64,000 nucleotides of DNA from Methanosarcina mazei S-6 (GCF_000970205.1 NZ_CP009512.1:3100001-3164000), one strand, 5' to 3'; positions 1-8,440 are shown, numbered from the stretch's first letter. A program made the numbers and translations. Notes: generated by a model not told the origin, from the letters alone.

Positions 1-40
1 CTGGTAACTTTTCTGCGGAAGGCTCTGTTTCCGCGGAAAA

Positions 41-117
41 CCCATTTTTAAGGCTTATTCTGTTTTTTAAGGCTTATTCTGTTTTTTAAGGCTTATTCTG
101 TTTTTTAAGGCTTATTC
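41..117. repeat. 19-bp tandem repeat overlapping the 3' end of the DHH gene
   Basis: A T-rich 19-bp unit (core TTTTTTAAGGCTTATTC) occurs in three complete copies at 61-79, 80-98 and 99-117, after a partial copy at about 44-60. The stop codon of the minus-strand DHH gene (112-114) lies inside the last copy, so the repeat has copied the end of the gene outward. On the plus strand the T-runs could help terminate a gene ending left of the window; that is inference. Confidence 0.85.
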
Positions 118-1578
118 TCCGGTACTTTCCACCCCTACCGCGCTGAGGAACCTTTTAACGACTGCTTCGTTAACGAGCCTCAGAAGTGTCTGCCTGTCTT
201 TTGTGGCACTGAAAACTCCGAGAGGTATCTGGGCACCTGCTGCATTTGCATGCCCTCCTGCATCTTCTCCAAAAGCCTGGCGCATAATTTCTCCAAGGTT
301 GACCCTTATATCGGTGCTGCGTCCGGAGATATAGATGCGGTCTTCCGAAACCCCGAAGACAACGGTTGTGGAGATCCCCTCAAGGCTCAGGAGATAATCC
401 GCAGCCTGGGGAAGGGTGTCCCTATCGCGGATGTTACCGACATTTGAGAGAAGGTAACTCCCAAGTACCTGCCGGTTCCGAATAGCTTCCCCGAGTACCT
501 CAAGGGTTTCAATAGCCATCGAAGGCTGCTCGAGCTGGTCCAGTATCCCGTGGTTCGAAAGCGGATAAAGGTAGGAAGCAGCAGAGAGGTCTGCCGGATC
601 TGTTTTCCGCTTAAAGTCCTGAGTATCGGTCCTTATACCATAAAGCAGAGCCGTTGCGAGGGTTTTGGAGATATTGATATTCAACTGCTGCAGGTACTTT
701 GTCATTATGGTGGCTGTCGCCCCGAAGTTGGGCCTGATGTCGATATATTCAGCCTTTATCTCGGTTTCTCCCGGAGGGTGGTGGTCAATTACAATTCCCA
801 CGTAGGAGTTGGGGGGAACCATATTATTAACTCCCGGGATCGAGCAGTCTATCAGGGCAATTTCGTCAAAGTCCTTCAGATCGTGCTCCTCCATCTTGCC
901 GAGATCAATCCCGAGAAGGTTTACGAAAGCCTTGTTCTCCTGATGCCCTATCCTTCCATGGTAGAGAATGCTTGCTTCAACACCGAGGCTTTTTGCAATT
1001 TCCTTTAAGGCAAGCCCGCTGGATATTGCGTCAGGGTCAGGGTTGTCATGGATTACGATGGCAAGTTTTTTATCCCTGATTCCCTTCAGCCACCTGGCAA
1101 GCCTGTTGCCCCTGTGGACTGATTCGGCTCTCTCGAGAGAGCGGGAAAGAGAGCTTGCAACGAGCTTTGAAGGCATAAAGACATAATCCGATCCCAGGTC
1201 TTCCATCTTTTCTTTATTGATGATATCCGAAGCCCTGGAAAAGATCTGGATATCAGGGTTTACCACTTTTTTGAAGTTTTCAATTCCTTTTCTGTTAGCC
1301 TCATTGTTAGAACTCAGGAAGAGTATTGCAACGACGTTTTTAAGATCAATATTATTAACGAGTTCAGGATCAGAGATATCTCCGAGAATGGCTTCAAACC
1401 CTTCTTCCCTGAGAGTCTCAATCTTGGCTTCGTCCTTATCAACAATAATTACAAGCTTATTGCTTTCCCTGAGCTCTTTTGCAAGAGCAAAACCAATGCT
1501 ACCGCTACCCAAAATAAGATACCTGGGTTTAACTGTACTTTTAAGATTGCTATCCGCATCTTTTGAAGAATTAGACAA
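112..1578 (-). CDS. DHH/DHHA1 phosphoesterase with N-terminal TrkA-N-like Rossmann domain
   Basis: A two-part cytosolic protein. The first ~130 residues form a nucleotide-binding Rossmann fold (GSGSIG; acidic VDKD after strand 2), as in TrkA-N/RCK domains. A DHH phosphoesterase domain follows, with HDNPDPDA, LIDCS and IDHHPPG as metal-binding motifs, then a DHHA1 domain ending in GGHANAAGAQ. DHH/DHHA1 proteins hydrolyse phosphodiesters such as c-di-AMP, nanoRNA or pAp; the substrate here cannot be read from sequence. An ATG at 1599 opens the frame but has no ribosome binding site. The sequence GGAGGA sits inside that extension, 6 bases before an in-frame TTG at 1578, which I take as the start (about 488 residues). 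The gene stands alone with a long upstream gap. Function class is confident; the precise role is not known. Confidence 0.9.
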   Translation of the reverse strand: MSNSSKDADSNLKSTVKPRYLILGSGSIGFALAKELRESNKLVIIVDKDEAKIETLREEGFEAILGDISDPELVNNIDLKNVVAILFLSSNNEANRKGIENFKKVVNPDIQIFSRASDIINKEKMEDLGSDYVFMPSKLVASSLSRSLERAESVHRGNRLARWLKGIRDKKLAIVIHDNPDPDAISSGLALKEIAKSLGVEASILYHGRIGHQENKAFVNLLGIDLGKMEEHDLKDFDEIALIDCSIPGVNNMVPPNSYVGIVIDHHPPGETEIKAEYIDIRPNFGATATIMTKYLQQLNINISKTLATALLYGIRTDTQDFKRKTDPADLSAASYLYPLSNHGILDQLEQPSMAIETLEVLGEAIRNRQVLGSYLLSNVGNIRDRDTLPQAADYLLSLEGISTTVVFGVSEDRIYISGRSTDIRVNLGEIMRQAFGEDAGGHANAAGAQIPLGVFSATKDRQTLLRLVNEAVVKRFLSAVGVESTGE

Positions 1579-1835
1579 AAATCGTCCTCCTGCTTTCATG
1601 TAAGTTCAGACACGTGCAAAGGAAAGCAAACATTTGATCAGATTCCTGCCTGCTTACAATTTTTTCACTTTTCTCTTTACGGGATACAAATATAAGAATA
1701 ACGAAAACATTACATTGTTAGACATAAGGCTATTTAAAATTATTTAAGTATCGAATCCGATTCATCAGTCAATTTTATAATTTACATATTCGCTTTCGTT
1801 TTTACAACTCGAGTCTCGAATACTGATGTTTTTTT

Positions 1836-1905
1836 GAGATTTGCGAATAGATTTGCTGAGATTTGCGAATAGATTTGCTAATAGATTTGCTAATAGATTT
1901 GCTGA
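1836..1905. repeat. Imperfect tandem repeat, core AATAGATTTGCT
   Basis: Four to five degenerate copies of a 12-20 bp unit (GAGATTTGCG / AATAGATTTGCT) lie in tandem upstream of the DHH gene. There is no dyad symmetry and no spacer structure, so this is a minisatellite and not a CRISPR. Confidence 0.75.
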
Positions 1906-2066
1906 TATTAGTTATCTAACCTGAGTTATTAGTTGCTTTTACTATACATTTCTTACCCTTGCTAAAGCCTTAAACCTTGCTTAAGCTGCATGTAACTGAG
2001 AAGTTTCCTGAAGAGAACCGATTGTATTGCTGAGCGGCTTTGATTATAAGGCGCTTACAGCATAAG

Positions 2067-2116
2067 AGTTGATCCTTGACAGTTGATCCTTGACAGTTGA
2101 TCCTTGACAGTTGACC
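2067..2116. repeat. 14-bp tandem repeat, three copies
   Basis: The unit AGTTGATCCTTGAC is repeated exactly at 2067-2080, 2081-2094 and 2095-2108 and then breaks off in AGTTGACC. It lies in the gap upstream of nnr. Confidence 0.9.
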
Positions 2117-2393
2117 TTTTTTGCCGGTACACATGCTATATCAGAATACAGCATATCTATAGTAAATAACAGCAGATAAGTTTTCCTCTGTATAAATTAT
2201 TTCAGTATAAAAACGCAGGTAAATAAAGATAGCAAAAGAACTCATAATGGGTGCTGAAGAAACAGGGAAAATACCCTGGAAAATACCGGGAGAAACTGGT
2301 GAGATATTTCAGCTTCCGGGAAAATGAGTCCGGCTAAGAGTCCGGCTAATAATCAGATTATACAAGTTATAAAAAAACCTGCAGGCGAAGGGC

Positions 2394-3896
2394 ATGAAAT
2401 ATATCAGTTCTTTAAGGATGAAGGCGATAGACAGAAACTGTGCATATCTGGGGCTGCTCCCGCTTCAGCTGATGGAAAATGCAGGCGCAGCTGTTGCACG
2501 GAGTGTGAAGGAAAAGCTTGGTAATGGAAAAGTACTGTTTGTGGCAGGAAGGGGAAATAATGGGGGCGATGCTTTTGTTGCTGCCAGGCACCTTGCAGGC
2601 ATCCCAGGATACGCTGTAAGGGTCATACTGCTGGGAAAGGGCAGTGATATAGGAAGTGAGGAAGCTTTTCATAATTTTTCCCTGTTAAGGTTCAGCAGGG
2701 TGAAAACACTCGAAATCAGGGACTCAAACCAGCTCACAGCCTCGGAATGGTTTTCCGAAGCAGATCTGCTTGTAGACGCTGTTTTCGGCACAGGGGTAAA
2801 AGGAAAGATAAAAGAGCCCGAGTCAACTGCAATTGAGCTTATAAATAAGGAAGGAAAAGCCGGAAAAACAGTAATTGCCGTGGATATCCCGTCCGGGCTT
2901 GACCCTGAGGGAGGAGACTTTGATAAAGCGGTATATGCAGACCTTACCGTAACCTTCCACCGGATGAAAGCCGAACTTCTTACAGAGAAGGCAAAAGAAT
3001 ACACAGGTACGATAAAGGTTGAAGAAATCGGAGTCTGCGCAGACGCTGAACATTATGTGGGCCCTGGCGACCTGCAGATGCTCAGAAAGAGAAAATTCGA
3101 TGCACACAAAGGAAATGCCGGAAGGATCCTTATAATAGGGGGAGGTCCCTACTCAGGGGCTCCCGCACTTGCAGCCCTTGCAGCCCTGAAGACAGGTGCA
3201 GACCTTGTAACAGCAGCAGTTCCGGAATCTGTAGCCAGAACAGTGGCGTCTTATTCCCCGGATCTCATTGTCCGAAAACTCTCTTCAAACGTGCTCTGCC
3301 CTGAAGACATGTCCACTCTGCCCGATCTCATAAATTCTCATGACGTGGTCGTAATGGGGATGGGGCTTGGAAGAGCTACGGAAACACTCGAAACTGTCAG
3401 GAAAATTCTGCCCTTTTGCAGGAAAATGGTGCTTGATGCCGATGCCCTTTCAGCCCTGTCAGGTGTCCTCTTTGAGACCCTTGCAGGAAACTGTGAAATA
3501 ATAGTAACTCCACACGGAGGAGAGTTTGCGCTGCTGAGAGGTGTGGAAACCCCTGAAGACCATGACGCCCGCGAAAAAGCTGTGAGGGAGTTTTCCGAGG
3601 AAAAAGGGGTGGTAACGCTCCTGAAGGGGAAGACAGATATTATTTCTGACGGAAAGCAGACCCTTCTGAACAGGACAGGGAACCCGGGCATGACCGTAGG
3701 AGGTACTGGAGACGTACTGGCAGGCATAACAGGGGCTCTTTTTTCAAGAAACCCGGCATTTCTTTCTGCAGCCTGCGCAGCCTTTATCAACGGCTCAGCC
3801 GGAGACCTGGCATTCGAAAAATCAGGAAATGCACTGCTTGCGACCGATGTGCTTGAAAAGATTCCTGAAATAATCAGGGAAGCAGGAATAGGATGA
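2394..3896 (+). CDS. nnr: Bifunctional NAD(P)H-hydrate epimerase / ADP-dependent dehydratase
   Basis: Repairs damaged hydrated NADH and NADPH. The N-terminal ~210 residues are the YjeF_N epimerase domain (LQLMENAGAA, GRGNNGGDAFVAARHL, VDAVFGTGVKG, DIPSGLDPEG). The C-terminal ~275 residues are the ribokinase-like dehydratase domain (GGGPYSGAPALAA, MGMGLGR, LDADAL, TPHGGEFALL, and the catalytic NPGMTVGGTGDVLAG). Both sets of catalytic motifs are intact and the 500-residue length is normal for the fused form. The first ATG (2394) has GAAGGGC directly before it; another Met follows at 2418. The final codons are part of a 21-bp tandem repeat that carries on past the stop. It is transcribed alone or with the small gene that follows. 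Confidence 0.96.
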   Translation: MKYISSLRMKAIDRNCAYLGLLPLQLMENAGAAVARSVKEKLGNGKVLFVAGRGNNGGDAFVAARHLAGIPGYAVRVILLGKGSDIGSEEAFHNFSLLRFSRVKTLEIRDSNQLTASEWFSEADLLVDAVFGTGVKGKIKEPESTAIELINKEGKAGKTVIAVDIPSGLDPEGGDFDKAVYADLTVTFHRMKAELLTEKAKEYTGTIKVEEIGVCADAEHYVGPGDLQMLRKRKFDAHKGNAGRILIIGGGPYSGAPALAALAALKTGADLVTAAVPESVARTVASYSPDLIVRKLSSNVLCPEDMSTLPDLINSHDVVVMGMGLGRATETLETVRKILPFCRKMVLDADALSALSGVLFETLAGNCEIIVTPHGGEFALLRGVETPEDHDAREKAVREFSEEKGVVTLLKGKTDIISDGKQTLLNRTGNPGMTVGGTGDVLAGITGALFSRNPAFLSAACAAFINGSAGDLAFEKSGNALLATDVLEKIPEIIREAGIG

Positions 3897-3941
3897 AAAG
3901 AAGCAGGAATAAGATGAAAAGAAGCAGGAATAAGATGAAAG
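3879..3941 (+). repeat. 21-bp tandem repeat that includes the nnr stop codon
   Basis: Three copies of GAAGCAGGAATAAGATGAAAA (first copy with G for A at one place) lie at 3879-3899, 3900-3920 and 3921-3941. The first copy encodes the last residues and stop of nnr; the others repeat this gene end downstream. It is the same kind of arrangement as at 61-117. Confidence 0.9.
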
Positions 3942-4092
3942 AGTTATACCATAACAACCTGCTCAAAAAAATAGAACTTAATACAGAAACAATGTTCAGA
4001 TAATGCTCAAATACTACTCAAACAATATTCAAAAATAACAGTACAATATTCGATTAATGATCAATCATACACCGGGAGAGAGGGAAATAGAA

Positions 4093-4278
4093 ATGGTAAG
4101 TGATTTTGAGAGAAAAATAGACGTGGAAATCGAAAGGACAAGGATCAGGATCACGGTTTTTCACGGGGAAGACGAAGAAGTTGTGAAGCTTAACCTTGAA
4201 GAAGCCGAAGAACTTGCAGAAAAATTGGGGCAGGCGATTGAGGACTACTCGCAGAGAAAACAAATAAGGATTGACTGA
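4093..4278 (+). CDS. Small charged protein of unknown function (61 residues)
   Basis: A compact acidic/basic protein with regular amphipathic pattern: a strand-like section (KIDVEIERTRIRITVF) followed by a helix rich in Glu and Leu (LNLEEAEELAEKLGQAI). There is no signal peptide, membrane segment or cysteine. I chose the ATG at 4093 because AGAGGGA lies 7-8 bases before it; an in-frame ATG at 4057 would add 12 residues but has no binding site. The fold looks like a small alpha/beta domain. I do not recognise the family. Confidence 0.7.
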   Translation: MVSDFERKIDVEIERTRIRITVFHGEDEEVVKLNLEEAEELAEKLGQAIEDYSQRKQIRID

Positions 4279-4340
4279 ACAGAAAAATTGAAATTGGAAA
4301 TTGCTGTTAAAGAAAGCAGGAAATAATAAAAGAAATTAAG

Positions 4341-4516
4341 AATTGATATGAAATTGAATTGATATGAAATTGAATTGATATGAAATTGAATTGATATGAA
4401 ATTGAATTGATATGAAATTGAATTGATATGAAATTGAATTGATATGAAATTGAATTGATATGAAATTGAATTGATATGAAATTGAATTGATATGAAATTG
4501 AATTGATATGAAATTG
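4341..4516. repeat. 16-bp tandem repeat, eleven exact copies
   Basis: AATTGATATGAAATTG is repeated eleven times without error from 4341 to 4516, between the small protein gene and moaC. The perfect copies suggest recent expansion by strand slippage. The open frame on the minus strand through it is only a by-product of the repeat, because 16 bp is not a multiple of three but lacks stops in that strand. Confidence 0.97.
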
Positions 4517-4560
4517 AAATTACATAGAGTTCCGGACAGTAATAAAAACGCGGTGGTGTC

Positions 4561-5034
4561 GTGGAGAAATCTTTTACTCATATTGAAGCCGGCAGGGCAC
4601 GAATGGTCGATATAAGCGAAAAAAACGATGTTTCAAGACTGGCAAGGGCTGCCGGAGAAATCGTGCTTTCTGCAGAGACGCTGGAGAAAATACGGACAGG
4701 AACCGTTGAAAAAGGAAATGTTTTTGCAACTGCCAGGGTTGCAGCTGTCCTTGCAGTTAAAAAGACCCCCGAAACAATCCCAATGTGCCACCAGATCCCC
4801 ATAACAGGGATAGATGTAGACTTTGAGATAGGGGAAGAAGCGGTTTCTGCTGTGGTCGAGGTCAGGACTGTCGGGAAGACGGGAGTTGAAATGGAGGCTC
4901 TGACAGGTGTCTCTTCTGCTCTGCTAACAGTCTGGGATATGGTAAAATCTGCGGAAAAAGACGAAATCGGCAACTATCCTCACACACTTATAAGAAATAT
5001 CAGGGTGCTTGAGAAGCTAAAGGGTAAAGCTTGA
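4561..5034 (+). CDS. moaC: Cyclic pyranopterin monophosphate synthase MoaC
   Basis: Second step of molybdopterin/tungstopterin cofactor synthesis, converting the MoaA product to cyclic pyranopterin monophosphate; methanogens need the cofactor for formylmethanofuran dehydrogenase. The 157-residue length is normal. Visible motifs are MVDISEK near the N-terminus, KKTPETIPMCHQIP, and the active-site stretch GKTGVEMEALTGVS followed by WDMVKSAEK. The start is GTG at 4561, preceded by GGTGGTGTC. An ATG at 4603 (before VDIS) is the only nearby alternative and would remove conserved residues. It is followed 105 bases later by prs. Confidence 0.97.
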   Translation: MEKSFTHIEAGRARMVDISEKNDVSRLARAAGEIVLSAETLEKIRTGTVEKGNVFATARVAAVLAVKKTPETIPMCHQIPITGIDVDFEIGEEAVSAVVEVRTVGKTGVEMEALTGVSSALLTVWDMVKSAEKDEIGNYPHTLIRNIRVLEKLKGKA

Positions 5035-5139
5035 AAAGATAAAAATGGCATTGAAAAGCTAGAGCCTGAAAAGCAGGGTCCATAAAAATAAGTTTTTTAA
5101 AGGATGGAATATATCAAGACGGCAACTGAGGTATATATC

Positions 5140-5991
5140 TTGAAGATCATAGGTGGACCAGCATCACAGTTACTTGCCAGCCGCACAGCCAGAGCTCTGG
5201 GGACAGAGCCTGTTCTCTGCGAGTTTAACCGCTTCCCTGACGGGGAACTTTATCTTAGGATAGCAGAGGAAATAGAAAACGAAAAAGTTACCCTCATCCA
5301 GAGCACGCCCACTGACTCTGATTTTGTCGCCCTGCTCCAGCTTATCGATGCCTGTGAAGGGGCAGCCGAAATAAATGTTGTGATCCCTTACATGGGCTAT
5401 GCCAGGCAGGACAAGAAATTCAAGTCAGGAGAACCTGTAAGTGCCCGTGCAATTGCCCGCTGTATCAATGCTGACAGGGTTTTTACAATAAATATCCATG
5501 AAAAGAGCGTGCTTGAACACTTCCCTTGCCCCGCAGAAAATCTTGACGCAGCAGCCCTTATCGGCTCATATGTTGCAGGTTTCGGCCTTGAGCGCCCCAT
5601 GCTGGTCGCTCCCGATGAAGGGGCACAGGGGCTTGTGAAGAATGTGGCTTCAGGGCACGGTTTTGACCATGACCACCTTCAGAAGACAAGGCTCAGCGGA
5701 GATACAGTTGTAATCAAAACAAAGAACCTTGATGTAACAGGCAGGCACGTTGTCCTTGTGGACGATATGATTGCAACCGGAGGGACAATGGCTGAGTCGA
5801 TCCGGATGCTTAAAGCCCAGGGAGCAATTGATGTCCACCTTGCCTGCGTACACCCTGTCCTTACAAGAAATGCAGCTTTAAGGCTCTTCAATGCAGGAGT
5901 AAAGGACATTATAGGAACCGACACTCTTGAGAAAGCTGAAAGCAAACTGAGTGTTGCCCCTCTTATTGCAGAAGCCCTTTCCGGGCTCTAA
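5140..5991 (+). CDS. prs: Ribose-phosphate pyrophosphokinase (PRPP synthetase)
   Basis: Makes PRPP from ribose 5-phosphate and ATP for purine, pyrimidine, His and Trp synthesis. The sequence has the ATP-loop region (FPDGELYLRI), PYMGYARQDKKF, the signature DEGAQGL, and the PRPP-binding loop VLVDDMIATGGTM. An ATG at 5104 would add twelve residues, but GAGGT stands 8 bases before an in-frame TTG at 5140. From that TTG the protein reads MKIIGGPASQLLA, the usual archaeal N-terminus, so I choose TTG. At ~284 residues it matches archaeal class enzymes, which are a little shorter than bacterial ones. Confidence 0.96.
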   Translation: MKIIGGPASQLLASRTARALGTEPVLCEFNRFPDGELYLRIAEEIENEKVTLIQSTPTDSDFVALLQLIDACEGAAEINVVIPYMGYARQDKKFKSGEPVSARAIARCINADRVFTINIHEKSVLEHFPCPAENLDAAALIGSYVAGFGLERPMLVAPDEGAQGLVKNVASGHGFDHDHLQKTRLSGDTVVIKTKNLDVTGRHVVLVDDMIATGGTMAESIRMLKAQGAIDVHLACVHPVLTRNAALRLFNAGVKDIIGTDTLEKAESKLSVAPLIAEALSGL

Positions 5992-6051
5992 CTGTTTTGC
6001 TTCACTTCATCACCGTTAACTATTTTTTATATTCTGCATATTCTTATTATC

Positions 6052-6849
6052 ATGACCCTTCCAGAATTTTGCCCACTTGATGAATCCCAGACATGCAAAG
6101 GGCGGGAATGCCACCTCTTCTGCCTGGAATGGAGAACAAGGGAACCCACCTGTCTTATAGGTTATAATACAACAAGTAAGGTCAGGTCTAACAAAGCTGA
6201 TCGTAATAAAGATACATATGCCGCAGATACTTTCCGCAAATTGGGAAGCCAGCCCCAGCCAAGATGGAAGAACGTTTCTGAAAAAGGGGACTGGACACCT
6301 ACCAGAATAGCAGAAAGACCCCCGGAGAGGCCGGCTGAGAGAAGAGAAGACAAATTTTCTCATGTTGCGGATAAAGATTCAAATAAATTATTCTTTGGAT
6401 GCAGGGAAGAAACCAGATGTGTAAAACCCGAAAAGAGCCCGGAAGAAATCCAGGCTGAAAGGTTACAGAAGCAGGCTGCAGGTGAGGCTGAAAAAGCTTC
6501 CCGGAGGCTGGAAGCCAGGCTGAAAAAAGAGCCCCTTGACGAAAGCCCGATTATATACGCAGACCCGAAGCAGAAGGCTCAGGAAAAACAAACAGCCCAG
6601 GAAAAACCAGGGATTCCGGAAAAAACAAGGGTTCAGGAGAAACCAAGGGTTCAGGAGAAAATAATCTCCAGAGATAAACACGCAACAATCTTTGCACCCT
6701 GTGACGGGGAAGAAAAGAAAGATATTTATCCTTCCGGCAGGGAAGAGGAATCCAGAAAAATGGCGGAAAGTAGAGATAAACGTAAAAAATTTGATGAAGT
6801 AATGGATATAGACCTTCCTGACAATTCCAAAGAGGAATTCTGGAGTTAA
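6052..6849 (+). CDS. Cys-rich N-terminal module with long disordered charged tail, unknown function
   Basis: 265 residues. The first ~40 carry five cysteines (FCPLDESQTC, GRECHLFC, TCLIGY), spaced like a small metal-binding knuckle and including a Cys-His pair. The remaining ~220 residues are low-complexity, rich in Glu, Lys, Pro, Arg and Gln, with short internal repeats such as PEKTRVQEKPRVQEK and very few hydrophobic residues, so probably disordered. There is no signal peptide or membrane helix. The codon pattern is that of a real gene (strong third-position bias, no stops over 800 bases). I do not recognise the family; a nucleic-acid or iron-sulphur role for the Cys module is possible but not shown. 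Confidence 0.75.
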   Translation: MTLPEFCPLDESQTCKGRECHLFCLEWRTREPTCLIGYNTTSKVRSNKADRNKDTYAADTFRKLGSQPQPRWKNVSEKGDWTPTRIAERPPERPAERREDKFSHVADKDSNKLFFGCREETRCVKPEKSPEEIQAERLQKQAAGEAEKASRRLEARLKKEPLDESPIIYADPKQKAQEKQTAQEKPGIPEKTRVQEKPRVQEKIISRDKHATIFAPCDGEEKKDIYPSGREEESRKMAESRDKRKKFDEVMDIDLPDNSKEEFWS

Positions 6850-7205
6850 AGAATCCCTCATCTATGGAAAGTATCCTGATTTACTCAAATTAACCTGAAC
6901 GGCAGCAGGCTGAAGTTTCAGAAATCATTTAGAGCTAAAAGAAAAATTCTTTTCGCTTTCTGAGCTTCAGGCAAGCCTGCACAGCCTCCTTAACGACACC
7001 GGAATTTAAGGCCTGATTCCGGTTGTATCTCTTTCCGGGATTTTGCTTCTTAAAGCATGGTCTGAAAGTAAGGGTCAAAAATTTATATAGAAAGAAAAAG
7101 ATAAAAGTCTACAGGAAAAAAAACCCTGCATATTGGAAAGTTCGTTTTCCGTTCATGTTATTCAACTTTATTTTCTATGTTAAAACCAGAAAAGGGACTC
7201 ACTGA
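6850..7205. other. Intergenic region with a hairpin and a TATA promoter
   Basis: There is no gene in about 350 bases. A hairpin with arms CCGGAAT/ATTCCGG (6999-7022, 10-base loop) could end transcription of the upstream gene. A clear TATA box follows at about 7081. Confidence 0.5.
7079..7090 (+). promoter_or_regulatory. Archaeal TATA box upstream of the CDIN1-like gene
   Basis: AAATTTATATAG matches the archaeal TATA consensus TTTATATA and is the only such box in the gap. It would start transcription near 7110, about 95 bases before the gene. Confidence 0.5.
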
Positions 7206-8021
7206 TTGAGAATGGACCGCCAGACATACCAGAAATTATATAGTTCGCTGCATAACTTTAGAGACGTTTTCCGCCTCTCAGAGGAAGATACCATGCCTCC
7301 TGGCATGCTTGCTACCATTCTTAATCAAAAAATAGTGAAAATGACGAGGTTCAAGCACAGAAAAGTCTATTCCAGAGAAAAGGAACTATTTTTGCGGTGG
7401 AAGCAGGGAAGGTCCATTCTTGAACTTGCAGAACACACATTTTTTCCTCCAACCCTCATGGCTTCCTTAATCCTTAAAAACTGTGACCTGTCCCGAAAAA
7501 ATATAAACTGGCTGTTCAAGCACCTGGACTGCATTGAAAACCGCCGCCTGAGAAGAGAAGTCAGAAAAGCTCTTGAAGCAGACTATTTCTTCTCTCCGCG
7601 TGCCCATGAGATGCAGTGCAAAAAGGGCGAAATGGGAGAAGAAATTATCCGCAAATGGCTTGATGACAGGGAAATTTCTTACTGCACCGAAGCTGAAATA
7701 AGGGCTCAGGGAGACGGGAAGACCCCGGATTTTGTCCTTTCCGACCCTATTCCCATAGAGGACCACATGGTCAGGTGGATTGAAAGCAAAGCCCTTTTTG
7801 GGGACGATTTCGAACACAAGCATTACGCAAAGAAACAGTTCAGGGAATACGCCGACATTTTCGGGGAAGGCATGGTAGTTTACTGGTATGGTTACCTCGA
7901 AGACCTCAGTTCCGAAGACGAAGGCTACCTGATAAAAGACCACAGCTTTTTTGGGGAATATAAAGAGCAGACGGATGAACTGTTTAACTACCTGGTTTAC
8001 TGGGAATCCCCGGTAAAATAA
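7206..8021 (+). CDS. CDIN1/C15orf41-like protein: HTH region plus TPD restriction-endonuclease-fold domain
   Basis: Resembles the archaeal relatives of human CDIN1 (C15orf41, the codanin-1-interacting nuclease mutated in congenital dyserythropoietic anaemia type I). The N-terminal ~130 residues are helical, with a section like a helix-turn-helix (LFLRWKQGRSILELAEHTFF). The C-terminal domain has the family hallmark TPD at residues 173-175 followed by an E-x-K at 193-195 (WIESKALFGDD), which together form a PD-(D/E)xK nuclease core, and then KQFREYADIFGEG and WYGY. Length (271 residues) agrees with the family. The start is TTG 7206 (AAAGGGA about 9 bases before) or the ATG two codons on. The gene stands alone. 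Assignment rests on motif recognition; nuclease activity is inferred. Confidence 0.8.
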   Translation: MRMDRQTYQKLYSSLHNFRDVFRLSEEDTMPPGMLATILNQKIVKMTRFKHRKVYSREKELFLRWKQGRSILELAEHTFFPPTLMASLILKNCDLSRKNINWLFKHLDCIENRRLRREVRKALEADYFFSPRAHEMQCKKGEMGEEIIRKWLDDREISYCTEAEIRAQGDGKTPDFVLSDPIPIEDHMVRWIESKALFGDDFEHKHYAKKQFREYADIFGEGMVVYWYGYLEDLSSEDEGYLIKDHSFFGEYKEQTDELFNYLVYWESPVK

Positions 8022-8090
8022 GCCGGGTTACAGGCCAGAATGAAATAGACCGGTAAATGAACTGAATAAACCGGGAAATATCTGGCTTTA

Positions 8091-8146
8091 ATTTCAACTT
8101 TAAAATTTCAACTTTAAAATTTCAACTTTAAAATTTCAACTTTAAA
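8091..8146. repeat. 14-bp tandem repeat, four copies
   Basis: ATTTCAACTTTAAA starts at 8091, 8105, 8119 and 8133 with no mismatch over the core. Confidence 0.9.
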
Positions 8147-8205
8147 CTTAGATACGCAATCACCAATAGAAATCCTTGCTGAAACAGATCCAGTTTTACA
8201 TAACA

Positions 8206-8305
8206 GGTTCTAATTTTACCTGAAATTCTCTAATTATACCTGATATGTTCTAATTTTACCTGACATGTTCTAATTTTACCTGACATGTTCTAATTTTACC
8301 TGTCA
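8206..8305. repeat. 20-bp tandem repeat, five copies
   Basis: Five consecutive 20-base units with core TTCTAATTTTACCTG. The third and fourth are identical, the first, second and fifth carry one to several changes. There are no spacers, so it is not a CRISPR. Confidence 0.9.
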
Positions 8306-8440
8306 TGTTTCAGTTCATTTCCCTTTTGAGTCTTCCAGTACTATTTTTATCGCCACATTATCAGAGGCGTCAGGACCTTATTATATTAACGCAAAAAATA
8401 TAATTATCCGAGATATAACTGGAGATACCGGGGGTCAAAT

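Larger units (their letters stand above)
1579..2393. other. Long intergenic region with two minisatellites
   Basis: About 800 bases between divergent genes, AT-rich with no convincing gene. It holds two different short tandem repeats, listed separately. Just before nnr there is a 26-codon frame from the ATG at about 2248 and an overlapping frame from 2324 running into nnr in another phase. Either could be a leader peptide, but neither has support beyond being open. Confidence 0.6.
8022..8440. other. Intergenic region dominated by two minisatellites
   Basis: There is no gene. A 14-bp unit ATTTCAACTTTAAA is repeated four times at 8091-8146. A 20-bp unit (TGTTCTAATTTTACCTGACA) is repeated about five times at 8206-8305. 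AT-rich sequence from about 8380 to 8430 with TATA-like stretches probably holds the promoter of the F420-dependent oxidoreductase gene. Confidence 0.7.

Noticed and set aside
2324-2524. Plus-strand frame overlapping the start of nnr
   Set aside because: Mostly in another phase of nnr, no binding site, composition not protein-like.
4336-4581. 81-codon minus-strand frame with repeated Ile-Ser-Tyr-Gln-Phe-Asn pattern
   Set aside because: It is entirely the translation of the 16-bp tandem repeat plus part of moaC.
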